A stretch of DNA of 64,000 nt from Lactococcus taiwanensis. GTDB taxonomy: Bacteria; Bacillota; Bacilli; Lactobacillales; Streptococcaceae. Below are positions 1-7,898 of this stretch, one piece after another. Within the stretch, counting starts at the first letter, position 1. Each line of letters starts with the position of its first letter. The notes under the pieces were generated by a model. The model did not search any database and was not told the DNA's origin. It saw only the letters and a program-made list of their open reading frames with translations. The DNA is taken from the NCBI RefSeq assembly GCF_014905395.1, contig NZ_BNDT01000003.1:124001-188000 (forward strand). Reading direction: 5' to 3'. A program made the position numbers and the translations under genes.

Positions 1-851
1 GGGATATTAAATATATTGACAATCCGTTTAAATTTTTTGCTGAAATGGGACAAGAATATCAAGAGATAGAGGAGCGAGAAAATGATGTAGCACTTACTAT
101 TGATTCATCTGTTTCTTGGTTAATTAATGTCGAAGAAAATTCAGGTTTTAATTCATTTAATGGAGCTTCAAAAGTTGGAAAAAAACAGCGGAAAAAGAGT
201 ATTGAAAAAATTCAAAATAAGTATAAAATGATTGAAAATATTTCTTGGATTGTTGAAACACTAAATCATGTTCTTTTAGATTCTAATGCTTGGCGTACGT
301 CGGAACAAAAACGTGAGAGAAATAAAATAAAAATAGACTTCATGAAAAAAATTGAAAAACTTTCAATTCCAGAGTTATATAATGAGTGTCAGAAACTTCT
401 CTATCGTCCAGCTGATGAAATTTATATTCCAATTCCAGATTCCAAGAACTTTCATGATTCCCATATTGATTTTTTTGGAACAGGATATGGTGAACTGAAA
501 CAAAATGAAAAAGGTGCATGGAAGTATGTTAGGTCTAAGGAAGAATTAAAATTTACTTTAGAATTTTTACCTTCGGGAAACAAATTAGAAGCCTATTTAC
601 CAGATCAAGATAATGGAAAAGCTATTCAATCTGTGAACAAACAAACTATTTTGGGTCATTGGATTCTTCGAGAACTTTTTAGATTGAAACCTTTTGAAGT
701 TCTGACTTATAATAGATTGGCTGAGCTTGAAATTAACGCGATAAGATTGACTAAATTCAAAGATGCTGATAATCATATTGGGCTCGAATTTATTTGGATT
801 GATAAAGATAAATTACCTAGTGATTTTTGGGGTAAAAATGAGAAAAAGTAA
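1..851 (+). CDS. Type II restriction endonuclease of the PLD (NgoFVII-like) class, C-terminal part
   Basis: The frame is open to the left edge, so the start lies outside the window; about 282 residues are visible. The C-terminal half carries patterns I associate with restriction enzymes of the NgoFVII/PLD group, which pair a phospholipase-D-type nuclease with a B3-like DNA-binding domain: IPIPDSKNFHDSH, FTLEFLPSG, DNGKAIQS, LGHWILRE, INAIRLTKF and LEFIWID. The nuclease HKD motifs would be upstream and are not seen. If the family call is right it cuts unmethylated invading DNA and should have a cognate methylase, not visible here. It sits directly upstream of the purL promoter, an odd place because purL usually follows purC-purS-purQ in lactococci. 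Family assignment is from memory of motifs, not a search. Confidence 0.6.
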   Translation, partial: DIKYIDNPFKFFAEMGQEYQEIEERENDVALTIDSSVSWLINVEENSGFNSFNGASKVGKKQRKKSIEKIQNKYKMIENISWIVETLNHVLLDSNAWRTSEQKRERNKIKIDFMKKIEKLSIPELYNECQKLLYRPADEIYIPIPDSKNFHDSHIDFFGTGYGELKQNEKGAWKYVRSKEELKFTLEFLPSGNKLEAYLPDQDNGKAIQSVNKQTILGHWILRELFRLKPFEVLTYNRLAELEINAIRLTKFKDADNHIGLEFIWIDKDKLPSDFWGKNEKK

Positions 852-858
852 ATTGAGC

Positions 859-934
859 ATTTCCGAACAATCATTTGAATAATATAAAAAAAGTCCTATT
901 GGGACTTTTTATTTCCAAACAATCAGGGTAAAAT
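859..934 (+). promoter_or_regulatory. purL promoter with PurBox
   Basis: A perfect PurBox (ATTTCCGAACAAT, 859-871) lies exactly 70 nt, start to start, upstream of a TAAAAT -10 box (929-934). This matches the known lactococcal arrangement, in which PurR activates from a box about 76 nt before the transcription start. A degenerate second box (ATTTCCAAACAAT, 911-923) sits just before the -10. The upstream gene's terminator hairpin lies between box and -10. Confidence 0.8.
886..910 (+). terminator. Intrinsic terminator of the restriction endonuclease gene
   Basis: Stem AAAAAGTCC / GGGACTTTTT around a TATT loop with a terminal T run, 35 nt after the stop codon. It lies inside the purL promoter region, between PurBox and -10. 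Confidence 0.8.
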
Positions 935-1112
935 TAGTTCTATCAAGGAGATTTTATGTTTAAATAGCAACATTGTGTTTTCGAAAGTTAGTTAGAATAT
1001 GAAAACAGTTTATATTTTGACAAGGAATGTAGCATTCCAAATAACTTCCCATACTTTTTAAAATTACTAATGATATAAAATTTTCCTCAAAAATGAAAAA
1101 TTGGAGAAAATG

Positions 1113-3332
1113 ATGACAATCGAACTGAGTCCTGAGCAAATTCAGAATACTGCAATTTACCGTGAGTGGGGACTGACGGATGAAGAATATTTGAAAATCA
1201 AGGATGAGATTCTTGATGGCCGTTTGCCAAACTTTACGGAAACGGGGATGTATGCCGTGATGTGGTCAGAACATTGCTGCTACAAAAATTCAAAACCGGT
1301 CTTAAAAAAATTTCCGACGACTGGGCCACAAGTCTTGATGGGACCTGGTGAAGGAGCTGGGGTTGTGGATATTGGTGATGATTTGGCGGTTGTTTTCAAA
1401 GCTGAATCTCATAATCACCCCTCTTACGTTGAACCTTATGAAGGTGCAGCGACAGGTTCTGGTGGGATTATTCGTGATATTTTTTCAATGGGAGCTCGGC
1501 CGATTGCCATTTTGGATAGTTTACGTTTTGGGCCAATTGACAATGGTAAAACCCGTCATATTGTGGACCAAGTGACAGCTGGGATTGCGGGATATGGCAA
1601 CTGTATTGGCATTCCGACGGTTGGTGGCGAAGTAGCTTTTGATGAATCATACGCTGGAAATCCTTTGGTGAATGTCATGTGTGTGGGCTTGATTGAACAT
1701 AAACACATCCAAAAAGGACAAGCTAAAGGTGTAGGGAATTCTATTTTTTATGTCGGAGCGAAAACAGGACGTGACGGCATTCATGGGGCATCTTTTGCTT
1801 CTAAAGAATTTGGTTCTGGTTCAGAAACACAACGTTCAGCGGTTCAAGTCGGTGATCCATTTATGGAAAAACTATTGCTTGAAGCTTGTATTGAAGTCAT
1901 CCAAAATCATGGCGATATTTTAGTCGGAATTCAAGATATGGGAGCAGCTGGATTGGTGTCATCTACATCAGAAATGGCTTCAAAAGCTGGGTCAGGCCTG
2001 CGTCTTAACTTGGATAATGTGCCTCAGCGTGAAACAGGCATGATTCCTTATGAAATGATGTTGTCTGAGTCACAAGAGCGTATGGTGCTTTGTGTCAAAA
2101 AAGGACATGAACAAGAAATTATTGATTTATTTAAAAAATACGACCTTGATGCTGTGAATATTGGGCAAGTGACTGATGACGGCTTTTATACGCTTTATCA
2201 TAAAGGGGAAATGGTGGCTCATGTTCCAGTTGATTCATTGGCGGAAGATGCTCCAACTTATTACCGTGAGGCAAAAGTTCCTGAGCGAATTCAAAAATTT
2301 ACTGACAGCGAAAAATATCTTCCAGAAATTACTGACAGCGCGGTCAGTGACATTTTCAAAAAACTTTTGGCTCAACCAACCATTGCCAGCAAGAAATCAA
2401 TTTATGAAACTTATGATTCGCGCGTGATGACCAATACTGTTGTTGCACCAGGCTCAGATAGCGCAGTTTTACGCGTGCGTGGCACGAACAAAGCACTTGC
2501 GATGACAACGGACTGTAACGCGCGCTATCTCTATCTTGATCCGGAAAAAGGCGGGGCAATCGCCGTTGCTGAAGCGGCTCGTAATATCGTGGCCTCTGGT
2601 GGAAAACCGCTCGCGATTACGGACTGTTTGAACTTTGGAAATCCGGAAAAACCAGAACAATTTTGGGAATTAACAACGGCGGCTGACGGAATTTCACGTT
2701 CTTGTTTGGCTCTTGATACACCGGTTATTTCAGGAAATGTTAGTCTTTACAATGAAACAAACGGTTCAGCTATTTTACCTACACCGATGATTGGAATGGT
2801 GGGCTTGATTGAAGATGTCAAAAATATCACCACTCAAGAATTTAAAAAAGCGGGTGATTTGATTGTTTTGGTTGGTCAAACCTTTGATGATTTTTCAGGT
2901 TCTGAACTTCAAAAAATGCTGACAGGCGAAATTTCTGGAAGAATTGATTTTGATTTAGAAACTGAAAAAATCAATCAAGACTTTGTTTTAAAAGCCATTA
3001 CTGACGGATTGGTCAGCTCAGCACATGATTTGGCAGAAGGAGGATTGGCGATTGCTCTAGCTGAATCTGCTTTTGCAAATGGCTTAGGCGTTGATGTGAA
3101 AGTTGATTTAACCAATGCCCAATTATTCTCAGAAACGCAAGGTCGCTTTATACTCTCAATTTCGCCAGAAAACCAAGCAGCTTTTGAAAAATTACTGACG
3201 GAAAGTTCGGTCAGTGGCGAAGTAATCGGAAAAGTCACTGACGACGCCGTCATTAAAATTAATGACCTGACCATTGCTACTGACGACGCCGTCAGCATTT
3301 ACGAAGGAGCCCTCCCATGTCTGATGAAATGA
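1113..3332 (+). CDS. purL: Phosphoribosylformylglycinamidine synthase, large subunit (FGAM synthase II)
   Basis: Converts FGAR to FGAM with ATP and glutamine-derived ammonia, step 4 of purine synthesis, in the cytoplasm. At about 740 residues it is the small-type PurL that works with separate PurS and PurQ, neither of which is in the window. Visible motifs are [13 protein letters not shown] near the N terminus, [10 protein letters not shown] (ATP/metal site) and the repeated AIRS-like halves with GGIIRD and DCLNFGNPE. The ATG at 1113 is chosen because GGAG at 1103-1106 is well spaced; an upstream TTG at 1101 overlaps that site. The purF start lies inside its 3' end (16-nt overlap). The last third contains a dense cluster of short ACTGAC/GTCAG palindromes encoding recurring TD-x-x-V stretches. 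Confidence 0.97.
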   Translation: MTIELSPEQIQNTAIYREWGLTDEEYLKIKDEILDGRLPNFTETGMYAVMWSEHCCYKNSKPVLKKFPTTGPQVLMGPGEGAGVVDIGDDLAVVFKAESHNHPSYVEPYEGAATGSGGIIRDIFSMGARPIAILDSLRFGPIDNGKTRHIVDQVTAGIAGYGNCIGIPTVGGEVAFDESYAGNPLVNVMCVGLIEHKHIQKGQAKGVGNSIFYVGAKTGRDGIHGASFASKEFGSGSETQRSAVQVGDPFMEKLLLEACIEVIQNHGDILVGIQDMGAAGLVSSTSEMASKAGSGLRLNLDNVPQRETGMIPYEMMLSESQERMVLCVKKGHEQEIIDLFKKYDLDAVNIGQVTDDGFYTLYHKGEMVAHVPVDSLAEDAPTYYREAKVPERIQKFTDSEKYLPEITDSAVSDIFKKLLAQPTIASKKSIYETYDSRVMTNTVVAPGSDSAVLRVRGTNKALAMTTDCNARYLYLDPEKGGAIAVAEAARNIVASGGKPLAITDCLNFGNPEKPEQFWELTTAADGISRSCLALDTPVISGNVSLYNETNGSAILPTPMIGMVGLIEDVKNITTQEFKKAGDLIVLVGQTFDDFSGSELQKMLTGEISGRIDFDLETEKINQDFVLKAITDGLVSSAHDLAEGGLAIALAESAFANGLGVDVKVDLTNAQLFSETQGRFILSISPENQAAFEKLLTESSVSGEVIGKVTDDAVIKINDLTIATDDAVSIYEGALPCLMK
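2295..3300. repeat. Cluster of ACTGAC/GTCAG palindromic repeats inside purL
   Basis: ACTGACRG-type words occur at 2301, 2331, 3000 and 3194, with palindromic units at 2331-2347, 3194-3215, 3237-3252 and 3279-3295. They are read in frame as TDSAVSD, TDGLVSS, TESSVSG, TDDAVIK and TDDAVSI. The same word forms terminators elsewhere in the window (7743, 19423, 56769). Confidence 0.7.
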
Positions 3333-4780
3333 CAAGCGCAACATTTACTGAGCAAGACTGGGCGCATTTTGAAAAAAAATCTTTAAATGAAGAATGTGGA
3401 CTTTTCGGTGTTTGGGGACATCCTGATGCCGCTCGCCTGACCTATTTTGGACTTCATGCGCTCCAACATCGCGGGCAAGAAGGTGCAGGGATTTTGGTCA
3501 ATAATAATGGCAAACTCAATCGTCATCGTGGTCTGGGTCTGGTCACAGAAGTTTTCCGTGATGAAAAAGATTTGGAAGAGCTGACAGGCTCAGAAGCCAT
3601 TGGACACGTCCGTTATGCCACGGCTGGTTCAGCAAATATCAATAATATTCAGCCTTTTCACTTTGAATTTCATGACGGAGCGCTCGGTCTTGCCCACAAT
3701 GGAAATTTAACCAACGCCCAATCATTGCGCTGTGAACTTGAAAAATCTGGAGCGATCTTCTCCAGTAATTCAGACACGGAAATTCTCATGCACTTGATTC
3801 GCCGTAGTCATCATCCAGAATTTATGGGCAGAGTCAAAGAAGCGCTCAATACGGTCAAAGGTGGCTTTGCCTATCTCATTATGACTGAAAACTCAATTGT
3901 CGCAGCCCTTGATCCTAATGGATTTCGACCACTCTCAATCGGAAAAATGAGCAATGGTGCGCTCGTTGTGGCCTCAGAAACCTGTGCTTTTGATGTCGTT
4001 GGTGCCACTTGGATTCAAGATGTTCAACCCGGTGAAATCATTGAAATTAATGACGACGGCATTCATGTGGACCAATTTACGGACAGCACCAACATGACCA
4101 TTTGTTCAATGGAATACATCTATTTTGCCCGTCCTGACAGTAATATCGCTGGAGTTAATGTTCATACTGCCAGAAAACGATCAGGCAAAATTTTAGCCCA
4201 AGAAGCCCAAATTGATGCTGATATTGTCATTGGTGTGCCTAATTCATCACTCAGTGCCGCATCAGGCTACGCTGAAGAATCAGGCTTGCCCTACGAAATG
4301 GGCCTGATTAAAAATCAGTATGTGGCAAGAACCTTCATTCAACCGACTCAAGAACTTCGTGAACAAGGCGTTCGCATGAAATTAAGTGCTGTTCGAGGTG
4401 TTGTAGAAGGGAAACGCGTCATTATGGTGGATGATAGTATTGTGCGTGGGACAACCAGCCGTCGCATTGTCAAACTGCTCAAAGACGCAGGCGCAGCTGA
4501 GGTTCATGTGGCAATCGCCAGTCCCGCCCTCAAATATCCTTGCTTTTATGGCATTGACATACAAGACCGTGACGAACTCATCGCAGCCACACACACGACT
4601 GATGAAATCAGAGAAGCGATCGGAGCAGATAGTCTGACCTATCTCAGCCAGACAGGACTTGTCGAGGCGATTGGTCATGATAAACTTTGCTTGTCCTATT
4701 TTGATGGCGAATATCCAACACCGCTGTATGATTATGAAGCTGACTATTTGGAATCTTTAGAGAAAAATAGCGTGAAATGA
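3317..4780 (+). CDS. purF: Amidophosphoribosyltransferase
   Basis: First committed enzyme of purine synthesis; makes 5-phosphoribosylamine from PRPP and glutamine. The N-terminal Ntn-hydrolase glutaminase domain begins at Cys27 ([11 protein letters not shown]), so a short propeptide must be removed to expose the catalytic cysteine. [11 protein letters not shown] and GHVRYATAG follow, and the C-terminal phosphoribosyltransferase domain has the PRPP loop [14 protein letters not shown]. Cysteines in [14 protein letters not shown] and KLCLSYFDG are compatible with the iron-sulfur-containing Bacillus type. Length (487) is normal. The start is 16 nt inside purL with AAGGAG just upstream, so translation is probably coupled; purL and purF form one unit ended by the hairpin at 4803-4830. 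Confidence 0.97.
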   Translation: MSDEMTSATFTEQDWAHFEKKSLNEECGLFGVWGHPDAARLTYFGLHALQHRGQEGAGILVNNNGKLNRHRGLGLVTEVFRDEKDLEELTGSEAIGHVRYATAGSANINNIQPFHFEFHDGALGLAHNGNLTNAQSLRCELEKSGAIFSSNSDTEILMHLIRRSHHPEFMGRVKEALNTVKGGFAYLIMTENSIVAALDPNGFRPLSIGKMSNGALVVASETCAFDVVGATWIQDVQPGEIIEINDDGIHVDQFTDSTNMTICSMEYIYFARPDSNIAGVNVHTARKRSGKILAQEAQIDADIVIGVPNSSLSAASGYAEESGLPYEMGLIKNQYVARTFIQPTQELREQGVRMKLSAVRGVVEGKRVIMVDDSIVRGTTSRRIVKLLKDAGAAEVHVAIASPALKYPCFYGIDIQDRDELIAATHTTDEIREAIGADSLTYLSQTGLVEAIGHDKLCLSYFDGEYPTPLYDYEADYLESLEKNSVK

Positions 4781-4802
4781 AAAACTAGAAATATAGTTTT
4801 AT

Positions 4803-4830
4803 ATCTATGGAATAAGTTCCGTAGATTTTT
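4803..4830 (+). terminator. Terminator of purL-purF
   Basis: Stem ATCTATGGAA / TTCCGTAGAT with a TAAG loop followed by a T run, 22 nt after purF. A smaller AAAACTA/TATAGTTTT hairpin precedes it. The T run covers a TTG that could otherwise be read as the start of the next gene. Confidence 0.75.
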
Positions 4831-4885
4831 GTTATTTATATGTGTACTATTTAGCTTGGTATATGATGAAGATAATGGCTTGATG

Positions 4886-4894
4886 TGTTATAAT
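4886..4894 (+). promoter_or_regulatory. Extended -10 promoter for the GIY-YIG/DUF2075 gene
   Basis: TGT-TATAAT at 4886-4894 is a good extended -10, with only a weak -35. It places transcription start near 4901, downstream of the upper ATG candidates and before the chosen ATG at 4943. Confidence 0.5.
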
Positions 4895-4942
4895 TATGAG
4901 AAGAAATTAAAAAAATTTATGCACTGTGGAGACTGGAAATAT

Positions 4943-6691
4943 ATGAGAGAGACTCTTCAACCAATAATTTATGATATTCCTTATAATAGAGAATTTCAAA
5001 CAACGCTTAAGGAAAAATTAGAAGTTAATCATGAAAAATTTATCACTTTTTATCCGACTGTCTACATCATAAATGATGAAAAATCAAGGAATAATTATAA
5101 AGTTTATGTCGGAGAAACTAATAATATATATAGCAGGACAAAACAACATATTTTAGCTGATGTACAAAATCGGGAAGACTTCGAAGAATTTGAAAAATCG
5201 AGTTCTTCCAGAATGTATATTATTGCTCATGAGCATTTTAATAAATCCTTAACAATGGATATCGAAAATAAATTGATTCACTATTTATCAAGTCAAAATA
5301 ATGTTGAGATAACTAATAGGAGAACAAATCAGCAAAATGAATATTTTCCAGTAGAGGAACTAGGCGAAATTTTCTCTAAGATTTGGAATACACTCTCTGA
5401 AAGTAAGATTCAATTATTTCATTCTGAAAAAGAGATACAAAATTCAGCTATTTTTAAAGCAAGTCCATTTCATAAACTTAAAGAAGAGCAGTTAAAAATT
5501 AGAGATCAAATCGCTTTGAAAATCGAGTCATTAATTAGCATCAATCAAAAGCACCAACTGATTTTGGTAGAAGGGGAGGCAGGGGCAGGGAAAACCGTCT
5601 TGCTTAGTTCTTTGTTTAATGAGCTTTTCCAGATAGGACAATCTGAAAGTTTAACTGAAGAATATAAGAACATCCAATATTATGGTAAAGATATCCGCCT
5701 TTTAGTTAATCATGAACAGCAGTTTAAGGTATATAAACAACTTGCCGAGCGGTTGGGGATGACAAAAATCAACCCTGAAGTTGTTTCAAAACCTACTCGA
5801 TTTATACGTACAGTTTCAGAATCAGAACCTGTTGATATTGTATTAATTGACGAAGCGCATTTATTATGGACAGAAGGTAAGCAAGCGTATCAAGGTAAAA
5901 ATCAGTTGTATGATATACTGAAGCGTGCAAAAATCGTTGTTGCAGTGTTTGATAAAAATCAAGTGCTATCTAGAGAGCAGTATGTAGAAAAAACAAAATA
6001 TCTAGATTTATTAAATATAGCAAATGCACACTTTGATTTACGAGCACAACTACGTATTAATGCATCCGAGGAAACTATATTTTGGATTAGAAATCTAATT
6101 GATAATCAATTGGTGAAAAATATACCAGAAGATCTTAGTTATGACCTAAAAATATTTGATTCACCAACAGATTTGTATAAAGCCATAAAAGAGAAGGCGC
6201 GTACAAAAAGAAGTGGTTTGTCAAGACTCTTAGCAACATTTGATTGGCCTTATTCTAGTAAAAAAACAAATAATGGAGAATATTGGAACGTGGAGACACA
6301 AGGTTTGAACTTGCCTTGGAACTTACAACTTCCTAAAGATAGGAAAACTGCAAATTTAGCCTGGGCGGAACAAACTCAAACTATTAATGAAGTAGGGTCA
6401 ACTTTCACGATACAGGGATTTGATTTAAATTATGCGGGTGTTATAATTGGGCCTTCAGTAAAATATGCCAATGGAAAAATAGTATTTGATCCTAGTGCGA
6501 GTTTCAATAGGAAAGCAACTCAAAGAAGAACATTTGATAGTGGTGAAAAAGTTGATGTATCCTTAGAATTACTTAAAAATGAACTAAATGTCTTGCTTAC
6601 TCGTGGTGTAAACGGATTATATATTTATGCTGTCGATGAACAACTTAGGGATGTTCTGCTAAAATCTCAGAAGGGAGATTTATATGACTGA
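4943..6691 (+). CDS. GIY-YIG nuclease fused to DUF2075 helicase-like ATPase
   Basis: About 582 residues. Residues ~36-75 carry a GIY-YIG-like nuclease core (VYIIND, then KVYVGETNN and the basic SRTKQH). A DUF2075 superfamily-1-like ATPase follows, with Walker A GEAGAGKT at ~211, Walker B VLIDEAH at ~300 and the family C-terminal signatures FTIQGFDLNYAGVIIGPSVKY and LLTRGVNGLYIYAVDE. It is probably a nucleic-acid-cutting or remodelling motor; the precise role is unknown to me. Several upstream in-frame starts exist (TTG 4829, ATG 4883, ATG 4919). I chose 4943 because family members begin a few residues before the PIIYDI-like segment and GGAG stands at 4928. Base use is visibly more AT-rich than purL/purF, suggesting transfer. 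Its 3' end overlaps a MazG-like gene, so the two are probably coupled. A role in phage defence is inference. Confidence 0.8.
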   Translation: MRETLQPIIYDIPYNREFQTTLKEKLEVNHEKFITFYPTVYIINDEKSRNNYKVYVGETNNIYSRTKQHILADVQNREDFEEFEKSSSSRMYIIAHEHFNKSLTMDIENKLIHYLSSQNNVEITNRRTNQQNEYFPVEELGEIFSKIWNTLSESKIQLFHSEKEIQNSAIFKASPFHKLKEEQLKIRDQIALKIESLISINQKHQLILVEGEAGAGKTVLLSSLFNELFQIGQSESLTEEYKNIQYYGKDIRLLVNHEQQFKVYKQLAERLGMTKINPEVVSKPTRFIRTVSESEPVDIVLIDEAHLLWTEGKQAYQGKNQLYDILKRAKIVVAVFDKNQVLSREQYVEKTKYLDLLNIANAHFDLRAQLRINASEETIFWIRNLIDNQLVKNIPEDLSYDLKIFDSPTDLYKAIKEKARTKRSGLSRLLATFDWPYSSKKTNNGEYWNVETQGLNLPWNLQLPKDRKTANLAWAEQTQTINEVGSTFTIQGFDLNYAGVIIGPSVKYANGKIVFDPSASFNRKATQRRTFDSGEKVDVSLELLKNELNVLLTRGVNGLYIYAVDEQLRDVLLKSQKGDLYD

Positions 6692-7022
6692 TGATATTTC
6701 AGTTTTGATATCTAAAATCAATAAGTTTCGTGATGATAGGAATTGGAGACAATTTCATGAAGCGAAAGACTTAGCTCTTTCTATTTCACTGGAGGCCTCG
6801 GAGTTGTTGGAGATATTTCAGTGGAAGACATCTAGTGAAGGTATAGAAAATGTAGAAGGAATTAAAGAGGAGTTAGCAGATGTGCTCATTTATTCACTGA
6901 TGTTTGCAGATGATTTGGGGCTTGATATAGTTGATATTATTGAGAGAAAGTTGAATATTAATGAGCAAAAATATCCAGTCAATAAAAGCAAAAATAAAAA
7001 GCTGAAATACACAGAACTTTGA
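6684..7022 (+). CDS. MazG-like nucleotide pyrophosphohydrolase
   Basis: This 112-residue protein has the all-alpha NTP pyrophosphohydrolase pattern: EASELLEIFQW, then EELADVLIYSL, giving the EExxE...ExxD metal site. Such enzymes cleave (deoxy)nucleoside triphosphates to monophosphates. The start overlaps the end of the DUF2075 gene by 8 nt (ATGACTGA), with AGAAGGGAG upstream, so the pair is translationally coupled. I recall DUF2075 and MazG-like genes being adjacent in other firmicutes, which supports a functional pair; nucleotide depletion during a DUF2075-triggered response is one possibility. Substrate cannot be told from sequence. Confidence 0.82.
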   Translation: MTDDISVLISKINKFRDDRNWRQFHEAKDLALSISLEASELLEIFQWKTSSEGIENVEGIKEELADVLIYSLMFADDLGLDIVDIIERKLNINEQKYPVNKSKNKKLKYTEL

Positions 7023-7118
7023 TAAGTCTATTAATTTAGTTTTAAATATCTAGTCTGTACTTATTGAAACATGCTTTAATATGTTAGGATATGGAATAAA
7101 AGCAAGTGAGGTGAGCAA

Positions 7119-7742
7119 ATGATTATTACAATAGTTGGAGGAACTGGACTAGTTGGTCAAGGTATTTTCAAAGAGCTTGCTCAAGTTGCAGATTATGAAT
7201 TACACAGCTTATCAAGAAATGGTAAATCTAAAGCTCATCTCGCTGAGCCAGTCATTTACCATGCTGCTAATCTAACTGAAACTGGGGAGTGGCAAGAACT
7301 TTTACAAAAATCAGATTGGGTGATTGATGCGGTAGGAATTCTATTTCCGAGTAAATCAAAGGGAACAACTTATGAAAAAAATAGTATTCAACCAGCAAAA
7401 ATAATTATTGATACAATAATTAACTCAAAAAATCAATGTCTTTTTATTTCAGCAAATGATGGTCCTTTTTTTATGAAGGACTATATGAAAGCTAAAAAAG
7501 AAGTGGAGGATTATGGTCAAAAACGTTTGAAAGCAAGATTTGTTTCTGTTTTTCCAGGAATTGTCTATGATGCTTCACGAAAAAGCAGTTATTTTCCAGC
7601 ACGCCTATTGGAACCACTCATAAAAATTCCAATTTTTTCTTTCTTAAAAAGTTATCGTCCAATTAAAAGAAGCCAGTTTGCTAAAGAGATTCATAAAATT
7701 ATCGAAGGAAAAGCAAGTGAATTGACACAACGATTGAAATAA
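7119..7742 (+). CDS. NAD(P)-binding atypical short-chain dehydrogenase/epimerase-like protein
   Basis: This 207-residue cytoplasmic protein has an N-terminal Rossmann motif, TIVGGTGLVGQGI, and an overall layout like the NmrA/NDUFA9-like atypical SDRs (DWVIDAVGILFP, ISANDGPFFMKDYMKAKKEVE with a Y-x-x-x-K pair, VFPGIVYD). It is probably NAD(P)H-binding with an unknown substrate. Start context is good (GTGAGGTGAGCAA before the ATG). It ends in a terminator built from an ACTGAC/GTCAGT pair. Confidence 0.75.
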   Translation: MIITIVGGTGLVGQGIFKELAQVADYELHSLSRNGKSKAHLAEPVIYHAANLTETGEWQELLQKSDWVIDAVGILFPSKSKGTTYEKNSIQPAKIIIDTIINSKNQCLFISANDGPFFMKDYMKAKKEVEDYGQKRLKARFVSVFPGIVYDASRKSSYFPARLLEPLIKIPIFSFLKSYRPIKRSQFAKEIHKIIEGKASELTQRLK

Positions 7743-7773
7743 ATTACTGACGACGCTGTCAGTAATTTTTTTA
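7743..7773 (+). terminator. Terminator built from an ACTGAC/GTCAGT inverted pair
   Basis: ATTACTGAC / GTCAGTAAT is a perfect 9-bp stem around GACGCT, followed by a T run, directly at the stop codon of the SDR-like gene. Confidence 0.8.
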
Positions 7774-7805
7774 CGGAAAATAAGTCAAAAAAACGAGTTA
7801 AAAAG

Positions 7806-7835
7806 TTTGACCAATACTGACCAATGCGTTATAAT
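7806..7835 (+). promoter_or_regulatory. clpB promoter with overlapping CtsR-type operator
   Basis: The -35 TTGACC (7807-7812) and -10 TATAAT (7830-7835) are separated by 17 nt. The -35 is embedded in TTTGACC-AAT-ACTGACC (7806-7822), which resembles the CtsR heptad direct repeat; the first heptad is perfect and the second degenerate. Heat-shock repression by CtsR is the expected control. Confidence 0.75.
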
Positions 7836-7898
7836 TAGAATGTAGTGAGAAAAAGATAATAATCACTACGAACTATGAAATCGAAATGAGGTGTTTTT

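Noticed and set aside
2975-3298. Minus-strand reading frame inside purL (107 codons), and similar long antisense frames in clpB, purD, xfp and GH38
   Set aside because: Shadows of strongly coding plus-strand genes with no ribosome binding sites or recognisable domains.
4829-4942. Longer N terminus for the GIY-YIG/DUF2075 protein from TTG 4829
   Set aside because: That start lies in the T run of the purF terminator and upstream of the predicted promoter; the family's N terminus fits ATG 4943 better.
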